DNA of 64,000 bases from Anaerolineales bacterium. Its GTDB lineage: Bacteria > Chloroflexota > Anaerolineae > Anaerolineales > Villigracilaceae. Shown here one piece after another: positions 7,764 to 15,435 of this stretch (the first letter of the stretch is position 1; every line of letters starts with the position of its first letter). The translations under genes and the position numbers were made by a program. The notes under the pieces were generated by a model. It was given only the letters and a program-made list of their open reading frames with translations. It was not told the DNA's origin and did not search any database. The stretch covers positions 1 to 64,000 of the forward strand of contig JACKAW010000004.1 in NCBI GenBank assembly GCA_020634885.1, written 5' to 3'.

Positions 7764-8129
7764 ATGGCTAACAAGAATCGTGCTCTTGCTCGTGTTCGTC
7801 GTCACGCGCGCGTTCGCAAGCAATTGTTCGGCAGCCCCGAACGTCCCCGCTTGAACGTTTACAAGAGCCTCACGGGTATTTATGCCCAAATTATTGACGA
7901 TATGGATGGGAACACTCTTTGTTCCGCCTCCACCGTTGACAAAGAACTGCGTGAGAAGGTTAAAGGCATGAAGAAGACCGAACAGGCAAAAGCCATTGGT
8001 CAAGCCATTGCCGAGCGCGCAAAGTCGAAGGGAATCTCCTCGGTTGTTTTTGATCGTGGCGGTTTCCGTTATACCGGGCGTGTTAAAGCCCTGGCTGATG
8101 GCGCCCGTGAAGGCGGACTGCAGTTCTAG
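7764..8129 (+). CDS. rplR: 50S ribosomal protein L18
   Basis: L18 is a 5S rRNA-binding protein. The 121 residues include the basic start RVRRHARVRKQLFGSPERPR, the core NVYKSLTGIYAQIIDDMDG and the typical C-terminal FDRGGFRYTGRVKALADGAR. Position between rplF and rpsE is standard for the spc operon. Confidence 0.97.
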   Translation: MANKNRALARVRRHARVRKQLFGSPERPRLNVYKSLTGIYAQIIDDMDGNTLCSASTVDKELREKVKGMKKTEQAKAIGQAIAERAKSKGISSVVFDRGGFRYTGRVKALADGAREGGLQF

Positions 8130-8150
8130 CGCGGAGTATTGGAGAAAGAT

Positions 8151-8690
8151 ATGGCAGAAAATCAATTTGATAAACAGTATGAGCAGGATGCCTTCGAGGA
8201 ACGCGTAATCGAAATTGCCCGTGTTGCCAAAGTGGTGAAGGGTGGTCGCCGCTTCCGCTTCCGCGTAACCGTGGTTGTGGGTGACAAGAAGGGCAATATC
8301 GGTATGGGTGTTGGCAAAGCCAACGCCGTCCCCGATGCGATGCGTAAAGCCTCTGAACGCGCCCGTAAAAACCTCCGCACTGTCAACATCTCTGGAACGA
8401 CCATTCCACACGAGTCGCTTGGTAAAGTTGCCGGTGCTCGCGTATTCCTCAAGCCTGCATCAGCTGGTACCGGCGTTATTGCCGCAGGTGGCGTACGTGC
8501 GGTGTTGGAATTAGCTGGTGTGCGCGACATCCTGACCAAATCTATGGGAAGCGCAAATGTCCTCAATGTGGTAATGGCAACTTTTGATGCGCTGGATGGA
8601 CTCCGTTCACCCGCAAATGAAGCCGCCCGTCGTGGCAAACGCGCTGAAGAATTACTCCCATTCTGGGAACGGAGGAAGCAGCATGCCTAA
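8151..8690 (+). CDS. rpsE: 30S ribosomal protein S5
   Basis: S5 helps form the mRNA entry channel and affects decoding accuracy. The ATG at 8151 is chosen over an in-frame TTG at 8139 because GGAG at 8141-8144 is then an upstream ribosome binding site; the product has 179 residues. Family motifs are VVGDKKGNIGMGVGKANAVP, ARVFLKPASAGTGVIAAGGV and GVRDILTKSMGSANVLNVV. Its 3' end overlaps rpmD by 8 nt. Confidence 0.96.
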   Translation: MAENQFDKQYEQDAFEERVIEIARVAKVVKGGRRFRFRVTVVVGDKKGNIGMGVGKANAVPDAMRKASERARKNLRTVNISGTTIPHESLGKVAGARVFLKPASAGTGVIAAGGVRAVLELAGVRDILTKSMGSANVLNVVMATFDALDGLRSPANEAARRGKRAEELLPFWERRKQHA

Positions 8691-8880
8691 GAAAGAAACA
8701 ACCGGTAAAAGCATTCGCGTAACCTTGGTGCGAAGCGCCATTGGTTACACCAAAGACCAGAAGGCGACAGTCAAAGCGCTTGGTCTGCGCAGAATGCACC
8801 AAACCGTTGAACACAAAGATACCCCCGCATTGCGTGGTATGTTGAACAAGATCATTCATTTGATCAAGATTGAAGAGTAG
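8683..8880 (+). CDS. rpmD: 50S ribosomal protein L30
   Basis: L30 is a small 50S protein that only part of the bacteria possess. The ATG at 8683, preceded by GGAGGAAGCAGC, gives 65 residues starting MPKKETTGKSIRVTLVRSAI, and the motif KATVKALGLRRMHQTVEH is diagnostic. It overlaps the end of rpsE by 8 nt in another frame. Confidence 0.95.
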   Translation: MPKKETTGKSIRVTLVRSAIGYTKDQKATVKALGLRRMHQTVEHKDTPALRGMLNKIIHLIKIEE

Positions 8881-8887
8881 GTTGAAC

Positions 8888-9349
8888 ATGAAACTACACG
8901 ATCTTGTACCCAATCCTGGGTCTAAAAAGAACCGAAAACGCGTTGGACGCGGTATTTCAGCCGGACAGGGTAAAACCGCCGGTCGCGGTACAAAGGGCGC
9001 AGGCGCTCGTTCTGGCGAAGGCGGTCACCTGTATCGTCAGGGTGGTAACTTGCCATTCTATCGCCGCTTACCATTCATGCGTGGTGAAGGGTTTACCCCG
9101 CCTCACCAGGTTGAATACAACGAAGTGAACCTCGACCAACTTTCCGATGCCTTCAAGGCAAATGCGGAAGTTTCCCCCGAAACCCTTGCGGAAGCGCACC
9201 TCCTGCGTGATACCCGTAATCCTATTGTTGTTCTGGGGCGCGGCGAAATGAGCGTTGCCCTCAAAGTCCGCGTTCATCGCGTCAGCGCTGGTGCCAAAGC
9301 CAAAATAGAAAAGGCTGGCGGCTCAGTAGAACTGATCGCACAGGAATAA
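8888..9349 (+). CDS. rplO: 50S ribosomal protein L15
   Basis: L15 binds 23S rRNA late in 50S assembly. The ATG at 8888 gives 153 residues starting MKLHDLVPNPGSKKNRKRVG, the normal L15 start; GTAGGTTGAAC lies upstream. The glycine- and arginine-rich N-terminal extension (GRGISAGQGKTAGRGTKGAG) threads into rRNA. secY follows after 13 nt. Confidence 0.96.
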   Translation: MKLHDLVPNPGSKKNRKRVGRGISAGQGKTAGRGTKGAGARSGEGGHLYRQGGNLPFYRRLPFMRGEGFTPPHQVEYNEVNLDQLSDAFKANAEVSPETLAEAHLLRDTRNPIVVLGRGEMSVALKVRVHRVSAGAKAKIEKAGGSVELIAQE

Positions 9350-9362
9350 AAGGAAACGCTAC

Positions 9363-10742
9363 ATGAAGACCACCTTTTCAGGCTGGCACTACCTTTGGAA
9401 ATCGGAAGATATTCGCCGTAAGTTATTGATCACCTTCGGATTGTTGGTGCTCTATCGCCTTGCTGCGAATATCCCGGCTCCCGGTGTGGATCATGATGTC
9501 CTTACCATCTTCCGGCAATCTTCGTCCGGCTCAGGCGGATTTCTTGGCTTCCTCGATTTGCTGTCCGGTGGTACGGTCTCCAATTTCTCATTGCTTTCAA
9601 TGGGCGTGTACCCTTACATTACCGCTCAGATCATCATCCAACTGTTGATCCCAATCATCCCCGCGCTTCAGCAACGTATCCAGGACGACCCCCGCGAAGG
9701 GCGCCGCTTCCAAGAAAAGTGGACGTATTATTTGGCTGTTCCCATGGCTGCTCTTTCAGCAGTGGGTCAGATCAACATCTTTAACTCACTTTCCATTCAA
9801 GCAGTAGGGCAACCTATTTTGCCTTTTGGTTTGTTTAGCGGTGACAGTATTCTGTCTTCATGGTCTGTTTTGATCGCCATGACCGCTGGTACCATGTTTG
9901 CCATTTGGCTGGGTGAGTTGATCTCCGAATATGGTATTCGCGGACAGGGTCTCTCCCTCGTCATCTTCGCGGGTATTGTGTCACGAATCCCTGCCAACTT
10001 TGCCTCACTTCTGGCAGATGAAAACTCCCGCTGGGTTATGCTGATCCTTACCATCATTATCATCGTTTTGACCGTTCTCGCCATTGTGTATGTCCAACAA
10101 GGACGCCGCAATGTGCCGGTTATGTACCCGGGTCGTCGCGTTGGTAATCGCATGTCCATGCCGGTTAAAGGCACGTTGCCCCTTATGGTCAACCTCGCAG
10201 GCATGATCCCGCTCATCTTTGCCAGCGCCATTTTGCAGTTCCCGGCGATTATTGCCAGCTACTTCACCCAAAGTGAAAACGCCGCAGTTGCAGAATTCTT
10301 CCTCGGTGTTCAGAACTTCTTCGGCGCTACAGGAACGAGCAATTGGGGATACTGGTCAATCTACTTCTTGATGGTTGTTGTCTTTACTTTCTTCTACACA
10401 ACTGTATTGTTTGACCAGCAGAATTATGGTGATAACCTCAAAAAAGTTGGCGCAAGTGTTCCTGGCGTATTAACTGGTGCCCCAACCCAGAAATATCTCA
10501 GCACTGTTCAAAGCCGAATTACCCTGGTAGGGGCGGTATTTCTCGGTTTGGTTGCCATCATGCCATTTCTCTTAGGTTTATTACTTTCAACATTGGGAAT
10601 TGCCGCCGCCAGTAACACCGGCATCTTCCTCATCACATCTTCCGGCTTGCTCATTGTGGTAGGTGTCGTCCGTGACACCTTCCAGAACATCGATGCAGAG
10701 CTCAAGCTTCACGGCTATCAGGATTCATTGCTCGTCCGATAG
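9363..10742 (+). CDS. secY: Protein translocase subunit SecY
   Basis: SecY is the pore of the Sec translocon in the cytoplasmic membrane. At 459 residues it is slightly longer than the usual 430-440. Ten hydrophobic segments can be counted; the plug region is around GGFLGFLDLLSGGTVSNFSL and the cytoplasmic loop motif GQGLSLVIFAGIVSRIP is present. AAAGGAAACGCTAC precedes the ATG. adk begins 9 nt after its stop, the typical spc-operon order. Confidence 0.97.
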   Translation: MKTTFSGWHYLWKSEDIRRKLLITFGLLVLYRLAANIPAPGVDHDVLTIFRQSSSGSGGFLGFLDLLSGGTVSNFSLLSMGVYPYITAQIIIQLLIPIIPALQQRIQDDPREGRRFQEKWTYYLAVPMAALSAVGQINIFNSLSIQAVGQPILPFGLFSGDSILSSWSVLIAMTAGTMFAIWLGELISEYGIRGQGLSLVIFAGIVSRIPANFASLLADENSRWVMLILTIIIIVLTVLAIVYVQQGRRNVPVMYPGRRVGNRMSMPVKGTLPLMVNLAGMIPLIFASAILQFPAIIASYFTQSENAAVAEFFLGVQNFFGATGTSNWGYWSIYFLMVVVFTFFYTTVLFDQQNYGDNLKKVGASVPGVLTGAPTQKYLSTVQSRITLVGAVFLGLVAIMPFLLGLLLSTLGIAAASNTGIFLITSSGLLIVVGVVRDTFQNIDAELKLHGYQDSLLVR

Positions 10743-10751
10743 AGGAGAATA

Positions 10752-11402
10752 ATGGCAACCTATATTGTCCTGCTGGGTCCTCCAGGTGTTGGCAAAGGAA
10801 CCCAAGCTCGCATACTTTCCGAGTCGAAGAAACTTGCCCACATTTCGTCGGGAGACCTCTTCCGCGAAAACTTGAAGAATCAAACGGAACTTGGAAAACT
10901 TGCCAAATCTTACATGGATAAAGGCGAACTGGTTCCTGATGATGTAACCATAGCCATGATCCGAGATCGCCTCTCCCGACCAGACTGTGAAGCAGGTGCA
11001 ATTCTCGACGGTTTTCCCCGCACTCCGGCTCAGGCAGATGCGCTCGAAGTGATGCTCAAGGAATTTAGAGGCTCAGTAGACGCAGTTCCATATATCACCG
11101 CCGCCGAAACGATCCTGGTGGAACGCACCGGTGGGCGTTGGACCTGCCGCGCACAAGGACACATCTATCACGAGAAGTTCAATCCGCCAAAACAGGCTGG
11201 TTTATGCGATGTGGATGGGTCTGAAATTTACCAGCGCGACGACGACAAAGTGGAAACCGTCACCAAACGGATCCGCGTTTATCTTGAGCAGACCATGCCC
11301 TTGGTGGATTACTATCGCAAGGCTGGCAAGTTGATTGAGATCGACGGCACCCAATCTGTTGAAAGTGTAACCAAAGTGTTGTTGGGTGCTTTGAAAAGAT
11401 AA
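10752..11402 (+). CDS. adk: Adenylate kinase
   Basis: Adk balances ATP, ADP and AMP. The 216-residue protein has the P-loop GPPGVGKGTQA (residues 9-19), the AMP-site HISSGDLFRENL and the LDGFPRT motif. The long LID domain (about residues 127-165) starts RWTCRAQGHIYHEKFNPPK and keeps only scattered cysteines, so it is not an obvious four-Cys zinc LID. GAGGAGAAT overlaps the secY end region as ribosome binding site. Confidence 0.97.
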   Translation: MATYIVLLGPPGVGKGTQARILSESKKLAHISSGDLFRENLKNQTELGKLAKSYMDKGELVPDDVTIAMIRDRLSRPDCEAGAILDGFPRTPAQADALEVMLKEFRGSVDAVPYITAAETILVERTGGRWTCRAQGHIYHEKFNPPKQAGLCDVDGSEIYQRDDDKVETVTKRIRVYLEQTMPLVDYYRKAGKLIEIDGTQSVESVTKVLLGALKR

Positions 11403-11414
11403 AATACGCATGAT

Positions 11415-11431
11415 CAGGGCTTTATGCCCTG
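11415..11431 (+). repeat. Small hairpin between adk and map
   Basis: CAGGGC, loop TTTAT, then GCCCTG gives a 6-bp stem 12 nt after the adk stop. There is no U-run, so it is more likely a pause or RNA-stability element than a terminator within the superoperon. Confidence 0.4.
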
Positions 11432-11455
11432 TGTACGACAAGGTTAAGTCAATTA

Positions 11456-12226
11456 ATGTTTCACGAACGCCGGATCAATCTTAAAACTCCTGCTGAGATC
11501 AAGTTCATGCGCGAAGCAGGGCGTATCAATGCAAGCGTTCACGCGCGCGTGAAAGAACTTTTACAACCAGGTGTGACGACAGCAGAACTCAACGCGGCTG
11601 CTGAGGAAGTGTTGAAGTCACACGGATGTGTATCGCCATTCAAAGGCTACGGACACCCGCCGTTTCCAGCATCCATTACCGTCAGCATCAATGACGAAAT
11701 GGTTCATGGAATCCCCAACCTGATGCGTAAGCTTAAGGACGGCGACATTGTTTCGATCGACTGCGGCACGGTGTACCAAGGCTATGTAGCAGATTCGGCT
11801 TTTTCGGCTGGGGTGGGGCAGGTCTCTCAAGAGGCTCAAACCCTGCTTGATGTCACTGAAGCGGCTTTGTACGCTGGCATAGCGCAAATGCGCAAGGGCA
11901 AACGTACAGGCGACGTCTCAGCGGCGATACAAAAATATGTGGAAAGCCATGGCTTGCATGTCACCCAAGAGTACACCGGACACGGTGTCGGGAGGGATAT
12001 GCACGAAGGTCCTCAGGTGCCAAACTACGGCACCGCAGGAACCGGTCTCCTTCTCAAACCGGGGATGACCATTGCCCTCGAACCTATGGTACTTGTCGGG
12101 ACGTACGAAACACGCGTCCTGCCGGATAAATGGACGGTAGTTTCTGCAGACGGGTCGTTGACGGCGCATTTTGAACATACAATTGCCGTTACCGAAGGAG
12201 AACCTCTAATCCTGACTGTCTTATGA
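11456..12226 (+). CDS. map: Type I methionine aminopeptidase
   Basis: Map removes the initiator methionine from nascent proteins. The 256-residue protein has the pita-bread fold with all metal ligands recognisable: two Asp in VSIDCGTVYQGYVADSAF, His in TGHGVGRDMHE, Glu in IALEPM and Glu in HFEHTIAV. The start MFHERRINLKTPAEIKFMRE fits the short type Ia form without an N-terminal extension. infA does not follow it, which departs from the usual order. Confidence 0.96.
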   Translation: MFHERRINLKTPAEIKFMREAGRINASVHARVKELLQPGVTTAELNAAAEEVLKSHGCVSPFKGYGHPPFPASITVSINDEMVHGIPNLMRKLKDGDIVSIDCGTVYQGYVADSAFSAGVGQVSQEAQTLLDVTEAALYAGIAQMRKGKRTGDVSAAIQKYVESHGLHVTQEYTGHGVGRDMHEGPQVPNYGTAGTGLLLKPGMTIALEPMVLVGTYETRVLPDKWTVVSADGSLTAHFEHTIAVTEGEPLILTVL

Positions 12227-12248
12227 CCCGCAGAAACCCGTGAAAATA

Positions 12249-12277
12249 TGGACGAATTCGGAAACGAACAGTATAAT
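12249..12277 (+). promoter_or_regulatory. Internal promoter for the rpmJ-rpsM-rpoA segment
   Basis: A perfect -10 TATAAT (12272-12277) lies 17 bp after TGGACG (12249-12254), a 4/6 match to the -35 consensus. Transcription would start near 12284, about 40 nt before rpmJ, giving the alpha operon its own promoter in place of the missing infA. Assignment is by inspection. Confidence 0.6.
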
Positions 12278-12289
12278 CAGAACTTTGGC

Positions 12290-12307
12290 TGTGCTGAATT
12301 CAGCACA
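12290..12307. promoter_or_regulatory. Perfect 18-bp palindrome, candidate operator
   Basis: TGTGCTGAATTCAGCACA is a perfect palindrome with no spacer, starting 13 bp after the -10 box and so lying just past the predicted transcription start. A zero-loop palindrome suits a dimeric DNA-binding protein better than an RNA hairpin. A related palindrome lies downstream of the RNase J promoter at 26361-26376. Confidence 0.55.
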
Positions 12308-12323
12308 ATGCAAGGAGAATTTC

Positions 12324-12437
12324 ATGAAAGTATCACCCTCCATTCGCAAGCGCTGCTCCAAGTGCCGTATTATTCGGCGCAAGGGTATTGTTTACATCAT
12401 TTGCGAAAATCCTAAACACAAACAGAGACAAGGGTAG
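12324..12437 (+). CDS. rpmJ: 50S ribosomal protein L36, zinc form
   Basis: L36 is the smallest 50S protein. The ATG at 12324, with AAGGAGAATTTC upstream, gives exactly 37 residues, MKVSPSIRKRCSKCRIIRRK at the start. C11, C14, C27 and H32 are the zinc ligands of the C+ form. The frame is open further upstream but those codons cover the promoter and palindrome and are not family sequence. Confidence 0.97.
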   Translation: MKVSPSIRKRCSKCRIIRRKGIVYIICENPKHKQRQG

Positions 12438-12444
12438 TTGAACC

Positions 12445-12831
12445 ATGGCAAGAATCGAAGGTGTTGATCTTCCCCGCAATAAGCGGACAGAAGTGGGTCT
12501 GACCTACCTGTTTGGTATCGGCCCCACTCGCGCCAAGCAAATTTTGGCAGAGACCAAAGTCAATCCTGACACACGCATCAAAGATTTGACGGAAGCAGAA
12601 GTTTCCGCCATTCGCGAATACATCTCCAAACACTATAAAGTGGAAGGTGATTTACGCCGCGAAGTTCAGATGAACATCAAGCGTTTGATCGAAATCGGCT
12701 CGTATCGCGGTTTGCGCCATCGCCGCAACCTGCCTGTTCGTGGTCAGCGCACTAAGACGAACTCACGCACCCGCAAGGGCACCAAGAAGACGGTGGCCGG
12801 TCGTGGTCGTCGCCGTGGCGCGAAGAAGTAA
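12445..12831 (+). CDS. rpsM: 30S ribosomal protein S13
   Basis: S13 bridges the 30S head to the 50S and contacts P-site tRNA. The 128 residues start MARIEGVDLPRNKRTEVGLT and end in the basic tail RTKTNSRTRKGTKKTVAGRG that reaches the tRNA. It is the second gene of the alpha operon segment, 7 nt after rpmJ. Confidence 0.97.
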   Translation: MARIEGVDLPRNKRTEVGLTYLFGIGPTRAKQILAETKVNPDTRIKDLTEAEVSAIREYISKHYKVEGDLRREVQMNIKRLIEIGSYRGLRHRRNLPVRGQRTKTNSRTRKGTKKTVAGRGRRRGAKK

Positions 12832-12854
12832 TCCTGTCCGAAAGGTTATAGAAA

Positions 12855-13259
12855 ATGGCTCAGAGTGTACGTTCCACCCGCCGGTCATCCGGCGCGAAAA
12901 AAGGGAAGCGCTCCCTGTCTCGCGGACAGGTTCATATCTTCGCTTCCTTCAATAATACGATTGTCACCGTTACCGATACCGAAGGCAATACCATTTCTTG
13001 GGGATCTGCCGGTTCTGCTGGCTTCAAGGGTTCCCGCAAAAGCACACCTTTTGCGGCACGCCTTGCTGCCGAACAGGCTATTAAAACCGCCCAGCAACAG
13101 GGTCTTCAAGAAGTGGAACTCTACGTCAAGGGACCTGGTCCCGGACGTGAGAATGCCATCCGCGCCGTTCAGGCGATGGGTTTGAAGGTGTTGTTGATCG
13201 CGGATATTACCCCCGTGCCGCACAATGGTTGCCGTCCGCCAAAACGAAGACGCGTGTAA
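12855..13259 (+). CDS. rpsK: 30S ribosomal protein S11
   Basis: S11 lies on the 30S platform next to the E site. The 134-residue protein has HIFASFNNTIVTVTDTEGN, the PFAARLAAEQAIKTAQ helix and the nearly invariant end ADITPVPHNGCRPPKRRRV. GAAAGGTTATAGAAA precedes the ATG. Confidence 0.97.
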   Translation: MAQSVRSTRRSSGAKKGKRSLSRGQVHIFASFNNTIVTVTDTEGNTISWGSAGSAGFKGSRKSTPFAARLAAEQAIKTAQQQGLQEVELYVKGPGPGRENAIRAVQAMGLKVLLIADITPVPHNGCRPPKRRRV

Positions 13260-13275
13260 GTGAGGTTGTTTATTT

Positions 13276-13929
13276 ATGGCTAAATCTTTAAGTCCGGTTT
13301 GTAAACTTTGCCGTCGTGAGGGCGAAAAACTTTACCTCAAAGGCGAGCGCTGTTTTACTCCTAAATGTGCATTCGACCGCCGCAGTTTTGCGCCGGGTCA
13401 GCACGGCAAAACCGCCGGTCGCGGCAACCCCGGTTCCACTGGGCGCGCGTCCGACTTTGCCCGTCAGTTACGTGCCAAACAAAAGGCTCGTCGTATTTAC
13501 GGTGTGCTCGAACGCCAATTCCGTCGTTATTACGATACGGCAATTACCCGTCGCGGTCTTACCGGTTTGAACCTGCTTCAAATCCTTGAGTCCCGCCTTG
13601 ATAATGTTGTCTTCCGCCTTGGTTTTGCTTCCAGCCGTGCGCAAGCCCGCGTATTGGTTACCCATGGACACTTCACAGTGAATGGACGCCGCACCGACGT
13701 TCCCTCGATGCTTCTTTCCGATGGGGACGTGATTGCCGTCCGCGAAGGCTCAGGGAAACTTACCTACTTCAAGGAATTGGGTGCATTTGCCGAAAAGCGT
13801 AATGCCCCCGCCTGGCTCAGTCGTGATCTGAACGGGATGAGCGGTTCTGTCGCTCGTATGCCGGAACGCGCCGAAATTGACGGAAGTCTCGACGAACAGT
13901 TGATCGTCGAATACTACTCCCGACGCTAA
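13276..13929 (+). CDS. rpsD: 30S ribosomal protein S4, zinc form
   Basis: S4 starts 30S assembly; in E. coli it also represses the alpha operon. At 217 residues it is slightly longer than the common 200-206. The N-terminal domain carries C9, C12, C26 and C31, matching the zinc-knuckle form. The S4 RNA-binding domain is clear in LESRLDNVVFRLGFASSRAQ and LVTHGHFTVNGRRTDVPSML. A stem-loop follows before rpoA. Confidence 0.96.
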   Translation: MAKSLSPVCKLCRREGEKLYLKGERCFTPKCAFDRRSFAPGQHGKTAGRGNPGSTGRASDFARQLRAKQKARRIYGVLERQFRRYYDTAITRRGLTGLNLLQILESRLDNVVFRLGFASSRAQARVLVTHGHFTVNGRRTDVPSMLLSDGDVIAVREGSGKLTYFKELGAFAEKRNAPAWLSRDLNGMSGSVARMPERAEIDGSLDEQLIVEYYSRR

Positions 13930-13943
13930 TCCTCCTACCGCTT

Positions 13944-13975
13944 CGGGTCTGGACCTTGAAAGGGTTCACGACCCG
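13944..13975 (+). promoter_or_regulatory. Stem-loop between rpsD and rpoA
   Basis: CGGGTC (13944-13949) pairs with GACCCG (13970-13975) and, inside a small internal loop, GGACC (13951-13955) pairs with GGTTC (13963-13967) with one G-U, closed by TTGAAAG. No U-run follows. It lies 28 nt upstream of the rpoA start, so it may tune rpoA expression relative to the r-protein genes. Confidence 0.4.
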
Positions 13976-14003
13976 GGGCATGAATCAAAGGGAAAGGTGA
14001 ACT

Positions 14004-14972
14004 GTGACGGGTATCATATCAAATATGGTTATGCCCAAGATCGAGCGCGAAGCAGAAGCTCGAAACTACGGCAAATTTGTCATCAGCCCGCTTGAAGGCG
14101 GTTACGGTGTGACGCTTGGAAACGCTTTGAGGCGTATCCTACTTTCTTCTTTAGAAGGTACAGCCATCACTTCGGTACGCTTTGCTGACGTGCTGCATGA
14201 ATTTAGCGACATTCCTGGCGTTCGTGAAGACGTTATCCAGGTGATGCTTCAGATAAAACAGATTCGCATCAAAATGGACGGTGTGGATAGCGCTCGTATG
14301 CACCTCGAAGTGCGCGGCGAGGGCACGGTCACTGCGGCGGACATTATTACCCCGGCAGAGATCGAAATTGTCAACCCCGATGCGTATCTCTTTACCGTAG
14401 ATAACCCCAAGACCAAACTCGATGTTGAATTTGTCGTTGAGCGTGGGCGTGGTTATTCGCCATCCAACGAACGTTCCGGGCACATGCCTATCGGTGAAAT
14501 TCCTGTCGATGCGATCTTCAGCCCGGTGAAACGCGTAAATTGGGAAGTTGCCTCTGCCCGTGTTGGACAGAGTACAAATTATGACAAATTAATTTTAGAA
14601 ATCTGGACAGATGGCTCCGTTTCTCCTGAACGTGCCCTTAGTTCTTCTGCCCGCATTCTCATTGACCACCTGCGTTACATTGCCGGTATCAATGAAGAAA
14701 TGCTGACAGTGGCAGTGGAGCGCGAGGTGACTGGCAGCCGTTTGAGCAGTGAATTGGCGGAAACGCCGGTTGAAGCCCTCGACCTCTCAGTGCGCGTTTT
14801 CAACTCATTAAAACGCACTGGTATCACTACAGTAGGTGACGTGTTGGAACTCCTCGAAAAGGGAGAATCAGCGGTAATGTCCATCCGTAACTTTGGTGAA
14901 AAGAGCCTCGATGAACTTCGCGACAAAATGCGCGAAAAGGGTTTCATGAAAGATCAACCTTCGGAGAATTAA
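14004..14972 (+). CDS. rpoA: DNA-directed RNA polymerase subunit alpha
   Basis: The alpha dimer nucleates RNA polymerase assembly. The 322-residue protein has the N-terminal domain (FVISPLEGGYGVTLGNALRR, then LSSLEGTAITSVRFADVLHE), and a C-terminal domain for UP-element and activator contact (NSLKRTGITTVGDVLELLEK, SIRNFGEKSLDELRDKM). GTG 14004 is preferred as start because GGAAAGGTGAACT sits upstream; an in-frame ATG at 14025 has no such site. rplQ starts 3 nt after its stop. Confidence 0.96.
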   Translation: MTGIISNMVMPKIEREAEARNYGKFVISPLEGGYGVTLGNALRRILLSSLEGTAITSVRFADVLHEFSDIPGVREDVIQVMLQIKQIRIKMDGVDSARMHLEVRGEGTVTAADIITPAEIEIVNPDAYLFTVDNPKTKLDVEFVVERGRGYSPSNERSGHMPIGEIPVDAIFSPVKRVNWEVASARVGQSTNYDKLILEIWTDGSVSPERALSSSARILIDHLRYIAGINEEMLTVAVEREVTGSRLSSELAETPVEALDLSVRVFNSLKRTGITTVGDVLELLEKGESAVMSIRNFGEKSLDELRDKMREKGFMKDQPSEN

Positions 14973-14975
14973 GAA

Positions 14976-15353
14976 ATGCGACATTCAGTAGCAGGTTACA
15001 AATTGGGGCGCACCAAGAGTTCGCGTATTGCTCTGCGCCGCAACCTGATCAAACAACTTTTTACGCACGAACGTATTCAGACCACCAAAGCGAAGGCTGC
15101 TGCCATCCGCGGTGATGCTGAACGTCTCATTACCCTTGCCAAGAACAGCGCCGATGCGACTGCGGATCAGAAAGTTCATGCCCGCCGCGTTGCCATCTCC
15201 AAGCTCGGTGATAACCAAATTATTACACGCTTGTTTGATGAGATTGCCCCGCGCTTTGCTTCACGCAATGGTGGTTACACTCGTGTTACCAAACTCGGAC
15301 CTCGTCTTGGCGATGCCGCTGAAATGGTGGTCTTGGAGTTGGTGGAAGAGTAA
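14976..15353 (+). CDS. rplQ: 50S ribosomal protein L17
   Basis: L17 lies near the tunnel exit. The 125-residue protein opens MRHSVAGYKLGRTKSSRIAL with the canonical RRNLIKQLFTHERIQTTKAK and ends in the GPRLGDAAEMVVLELVE signature. It closes the alpha operon; an 82-nt gap with an inverted-repeat element separates it from truA. Confidence 0.97.
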   Translation: MRHSVAGYKLGRTKSSRIALRRNLIKQLFTHERIQTTKAKAAAIRGDAERLITLAKNSADATADQKVHARRVAISKLGDNQIITRLFDEIAPRFASRNGGYTRVTKLGPRLGDAAEMVVLELVEE

Positions 15354-15365
15354 GAAGTAAATGCC

Positions 15366-15430
15366 GAATGCAAAATGCAGAGCGCAGAATAAAATAACAT
15401 TCTGTCTTCAGCATTTATAATTCTGCATTC
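15366..15430. repeat. 65-bp imperfect inverted-repeat element between rplQ and truA
   Basis: GAATGCA at 15366-15372 is matched by TGCATTC at 15424-15430. Within it AAATGC (15373-15378) pairs with GCATTT (15411-15416), and AGAAT (15386-15390) with ATTCT (15399-15403). The sequence is built of variations on the words AATGCA and GCAGAAT. It fills the whole gap and may fold as one long hairpin; no transposase is nearby. Confidence 0.55.
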
Positions 15431-15435
15431 GAACA

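Noticed and set aside
8139..8150. TTG start for rpsE at 8139
   Set aside because: GGAG at 8141-8144 is correctly placed for the ATG at 8151 and would be wasted inside the longer frame.
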